The notes beneath the pieces were generated by a model. That model ran no database searches. It saw only the letters and a program-made list of their open reading frames with translations, and had not been told where the DNA came from. A program made the position numbers and the translations under genes. A stretch of 64,000 nt of DNA. Source: Oceanobacillus sp. FSL K6-2867. GTDB lineage: Bacteria; Bacillota; Bacilli; Bacillales; Amphibacillaceae. Within the stretch, counting starts at the first letter, position 1. The number at the start of each line of letters is the position of its first letter. This document shows, one piece after another, positions 62,326 to 64,000 of this stretch. The stretch spans positions 2,790,001-2,854,000 of the forward strand of contig NZ_CP150144.1 of NCBI RefSeq assembly GCF_037963145.1, in the 5' to 3' direction.

Positions 62326-63243
62326 ATGGAAATTAAAGATCTGTTAATATTTCAAAGTGTTGCTCGAAATGGAAGTATCAGTAAAGCTGCAGATGAACTT
62401 TGTTATGTTCAATCGCATGTTACAGCTAGAATTAAATCATTAGAATCAAAATTAAAAACGCAATTATTCGATCGTCATAGTAGGGGAACAACATTAAATA
62501 CGGAAGGGAAAAGGCTTTTAGTCTATACCGAAAAAATATTATTCTTGATCGAAAAAATGAATAAGGAATTTCAGGATTCTGCCAATCCTTCCGGCACTCT
62601 CGAGATTGGAACAGTGGAAACCATCATGAAACTGCCAATGATTTTATCTACCTATCATAGCAATCATCCAAATGTGGATTTAACTTTGAAAACCGGGGTT
62701 TCTAAAGACCTTCTTAATCAGGTATTAAAACGTGAGCTGGATGGTGCTTTTGTTACAGGATTCGGCAATCATCCTGAAATTGAAAAAATTGAGGTTTTTC
62801 AAGAAGAATTAGTTTTAATATCAGGCAGCAAAAGAATTAGCTATGACAGTTTAAAACATAAACCACTGCTTGTTTTTAATTCCGGGTGCAGTTACCGTGC
62901 GCGATTAGAAAACTGGTTATATGATGGTGGGATAGTAAATGCAAAGGTTATGGAATTCGGTACATTGGAAACCATCTTGGGAAGTGTTACAGCTGGACTG
63001 GGAATTAGTCTAGTTCCACATTCAACGGTCAGTCATTTAGAGGAGGCTGAAGTTATTCAATGTTACCCTATACCTAAAAAATATAGTGACATATCAACCG
63101 TTTTTATTAGACAGGCAGATACTTATTTAACAAGTACAATGAAAAAATTTATTGATACGATCAATCAAGTCAGTAGTGAATCTTCTCTAATAACATTGAA
63201 ACCATTTTTAAATGTTTCCAATAATGAAAAGTACCCCGTATAG
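62326..63243 (+). CDS. LysR-family transcriptional regulator
   Basis: A 305-aa regulator with an N-terminal winged HTH (LLIFQSVARNGSISKAADELCYVQSHVTARIKSLE) and a C-terminal effector domain of periplasmic-binding-protein fold (SGTLEIGTVETIMKLP, GCSYRARLENWL, AGLGISLVPHS). Similar to CysL/CzcR-type LysR proteins. It probably activates the divergent MHS carrier and perhaps other genes of the creatinine locus, whose other transporters have decayed copies of this regulator. The inducer is unknown. Confidence 0.9.
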   Translation: MEIKDLLIFQSVARNGSISKAADELCYVQSHVTARIKSLESKLKTQLFDRHSRGTTLNTEGKRLLVYTEKILFLIEKMNKEFQDSANPSGTLEIGTVETIMKLPMILSTYHSNHPNVDLTLKTGVSKDLLNQVLKRELDGAFVTGFGNHPEIEKIEVFQEELVLISGSKRISYDSLKHKPLLVFNSGCSYRARLENWLYDGGIVNAKVMEFGTLETILGSVTAGLGISLVPHSTVSHLEEAEVIQCYPIPKKYSDISTVFIRQADTYLTSTMKKFIDTINQVSSESSLITLKPFLNVSNNEKYPV

Positions 63244-63359
63244 AATCGATACGGAATATGGGTTATAATATAGAAAGCAAAATAAATGCCAAACAAATTT
63301 CGGAGTAATAAGCTCTTATCACAATTCACTTGTATTATTATGACCTAGAGGTGTTGTTT

Positions 63360-64000
63360 TTGAAAAGTCAGATAGAAATAAACAAAGATAAGCAAACCAC
63401 TCGAATGATGAACTATTTTATTACTGCTACGGCTGAAATAATTGAAGAAGAAGGCTTTGATCAAGTAACGATAAGGAAAATCGCTGATTTAGCTGGATAT
63501 AATAGTGCAACAATATATAACTATTTTGAAGACTTATCTCATTTAATTTTCTTTGCATCTATGAGTATTGTCAAAAGGTATACAACTGCTTTGCCTGAAT
63601 ATCTTAAAAAAGCGACAAATCCTTTGGAAAGATATTTTGTTATTTGGGAATGCTTTTGTAAATATTCTTTTGAGTCGCCTAAAATCTATTATGCAGTATT
63701 TTCTTCTAATCTTGGAACACATCCAATTAACATGGAAAAATATTATGATTATTCACCATCAGATATCGTACAATTCTTAGAAAGTGATGATGATATTAAA
63801 CTTATGCTTTTAGAACCTGATAAATCAAAAAGAACATTAATCTCACTTGATCAGTGTGTAAGGGATGGCTATATTCAAGGTGTACAAGCAGAACAGCTTG
63901 CCGAGATCCATAGTTTAATATGGCATGGAATGATAACACTTTTTATTAATAATCGGACTACTTATACAGCCAGCCAAGCAACTGAAATAACTGTTAAACA
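63360..64000 (+). CDS. TetR-family regulator (partial, cut by window end)
   Basis: A frame from TTG 63360, open for 213 codons to the edge of the window, with AGAGGTG about 6 nt upstream. The HTH reads IEEEGFDQVTIRKIADLAGY followed by NSATIYNYFEDLSHLI, a clear TetR N-terminal domain; the rest is the ligand domain. No start other than TTG fits. Target and ligand are unknown; it follows the LysR gene on the same strand, with 116 bp between. Confidence 0.85.
   Translation, partial: MKSQIEINKDKQTTRMMNYFITATAEIIEEEGFDQVTIRKIADLAGYNSATIYNYFEDLSHLIFFASMSIVKRYTTALPEYLKKATNPLERYFVIWECFCKYSFESPKIYYAVFSSNLGTHPINMEKYYDYSPSDIVQFLESDDDIKLMLLEPDKSKRTLISLDQCVRDGYIQGVQAEQLAEIHSLIWHGMITLFINNRTTYTASQATEITVK

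Overview
The window looks like chromosome of a low-GC Gram-positive, spore-forming Bacillaceae (Oceanobacillus/Virgibacillus-like). Shine-Dalgarno sites are strong, GTG/TTG starts are common, the genes include wall teichoic acid (WTA) genes, a YheC/YheD spore-coat-type ATP-grasp protein and CcpA-type cre sites, and the intergenic regions carry hairpin repeats. The genus is inference.

Layout. (1) 0.4-18.2 kb, cell envelope: an ATP-grasp protein, a huge wall hydrolase with ten peptidoglycan-binding modules, the WTA exporter tagH-tagG, a second hydrolase-like protein without a signal peptide, then tagO, an LCP ligase (lytR/tagU), tagD (apparently starting at ATT), an FAD amine oxidase, a TagA-family transferase and a glycerophosphodiesterase. 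(2) 18.4-39.1 kb, amino-sugar and mannitol PTS island: nagE; an RpiR regulator divergent from a PTS EIIBC-nanE-EIIA-nagA-nagB operon; mtlA-mtlR-mtlF-mtlD; murR-like-murQ-murP-mupG-GNAT; a BadF-type amino-sugar kinase; and a GlcG/HbpS protein. Together these take up GlcNAc, MurNAc/MurNAc-GlcNAc and probably ManNAc, and funnel them to fructose-6-P, so the island can recycle the wall polymers built by region 1. (3) 39.3-51.1 kb: tkt-rpiA, divergent from a PRD regulator with a galactitol-type PTS (gatABC), two zinc dehydrogenases, deoC, a 53-aa membrane protein and a PfkA homologue with altered active-site residues. The substrate may be a pentitol rather than galactitol. (4) 51.4-64 kb: a creatinine catabolic locus with monomeric sarcosine oxidase, creatinase, creatininase, an NCS1 permease, a YkvI-type transporter, two MFS carriers, a LysR regulator and a TetR regulator cut by the window end. 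Creatinine -> creatine -> sarcosine + urea -> glycine is fully encoded.

Non-coding structure is rich: two 21-bp minisatellites (25.85 and 31.55 kb); a hairpin-ended dispersed repeat in three copies (12.0, 35.3, 56.0 kb) with a compensatory base-pair change; two IS200/IS605-like, possibly omegaRNA-like elements without tnpA/tnpB (48.4 and 58.7 kb); three copies of a LysR-gene leader of which only one still precedes a gene; several perfect cre sites; and two matching 17-bp palindromes at RpiR-controlled loci. No tRNA, rRNA or CRISPR array was seen.
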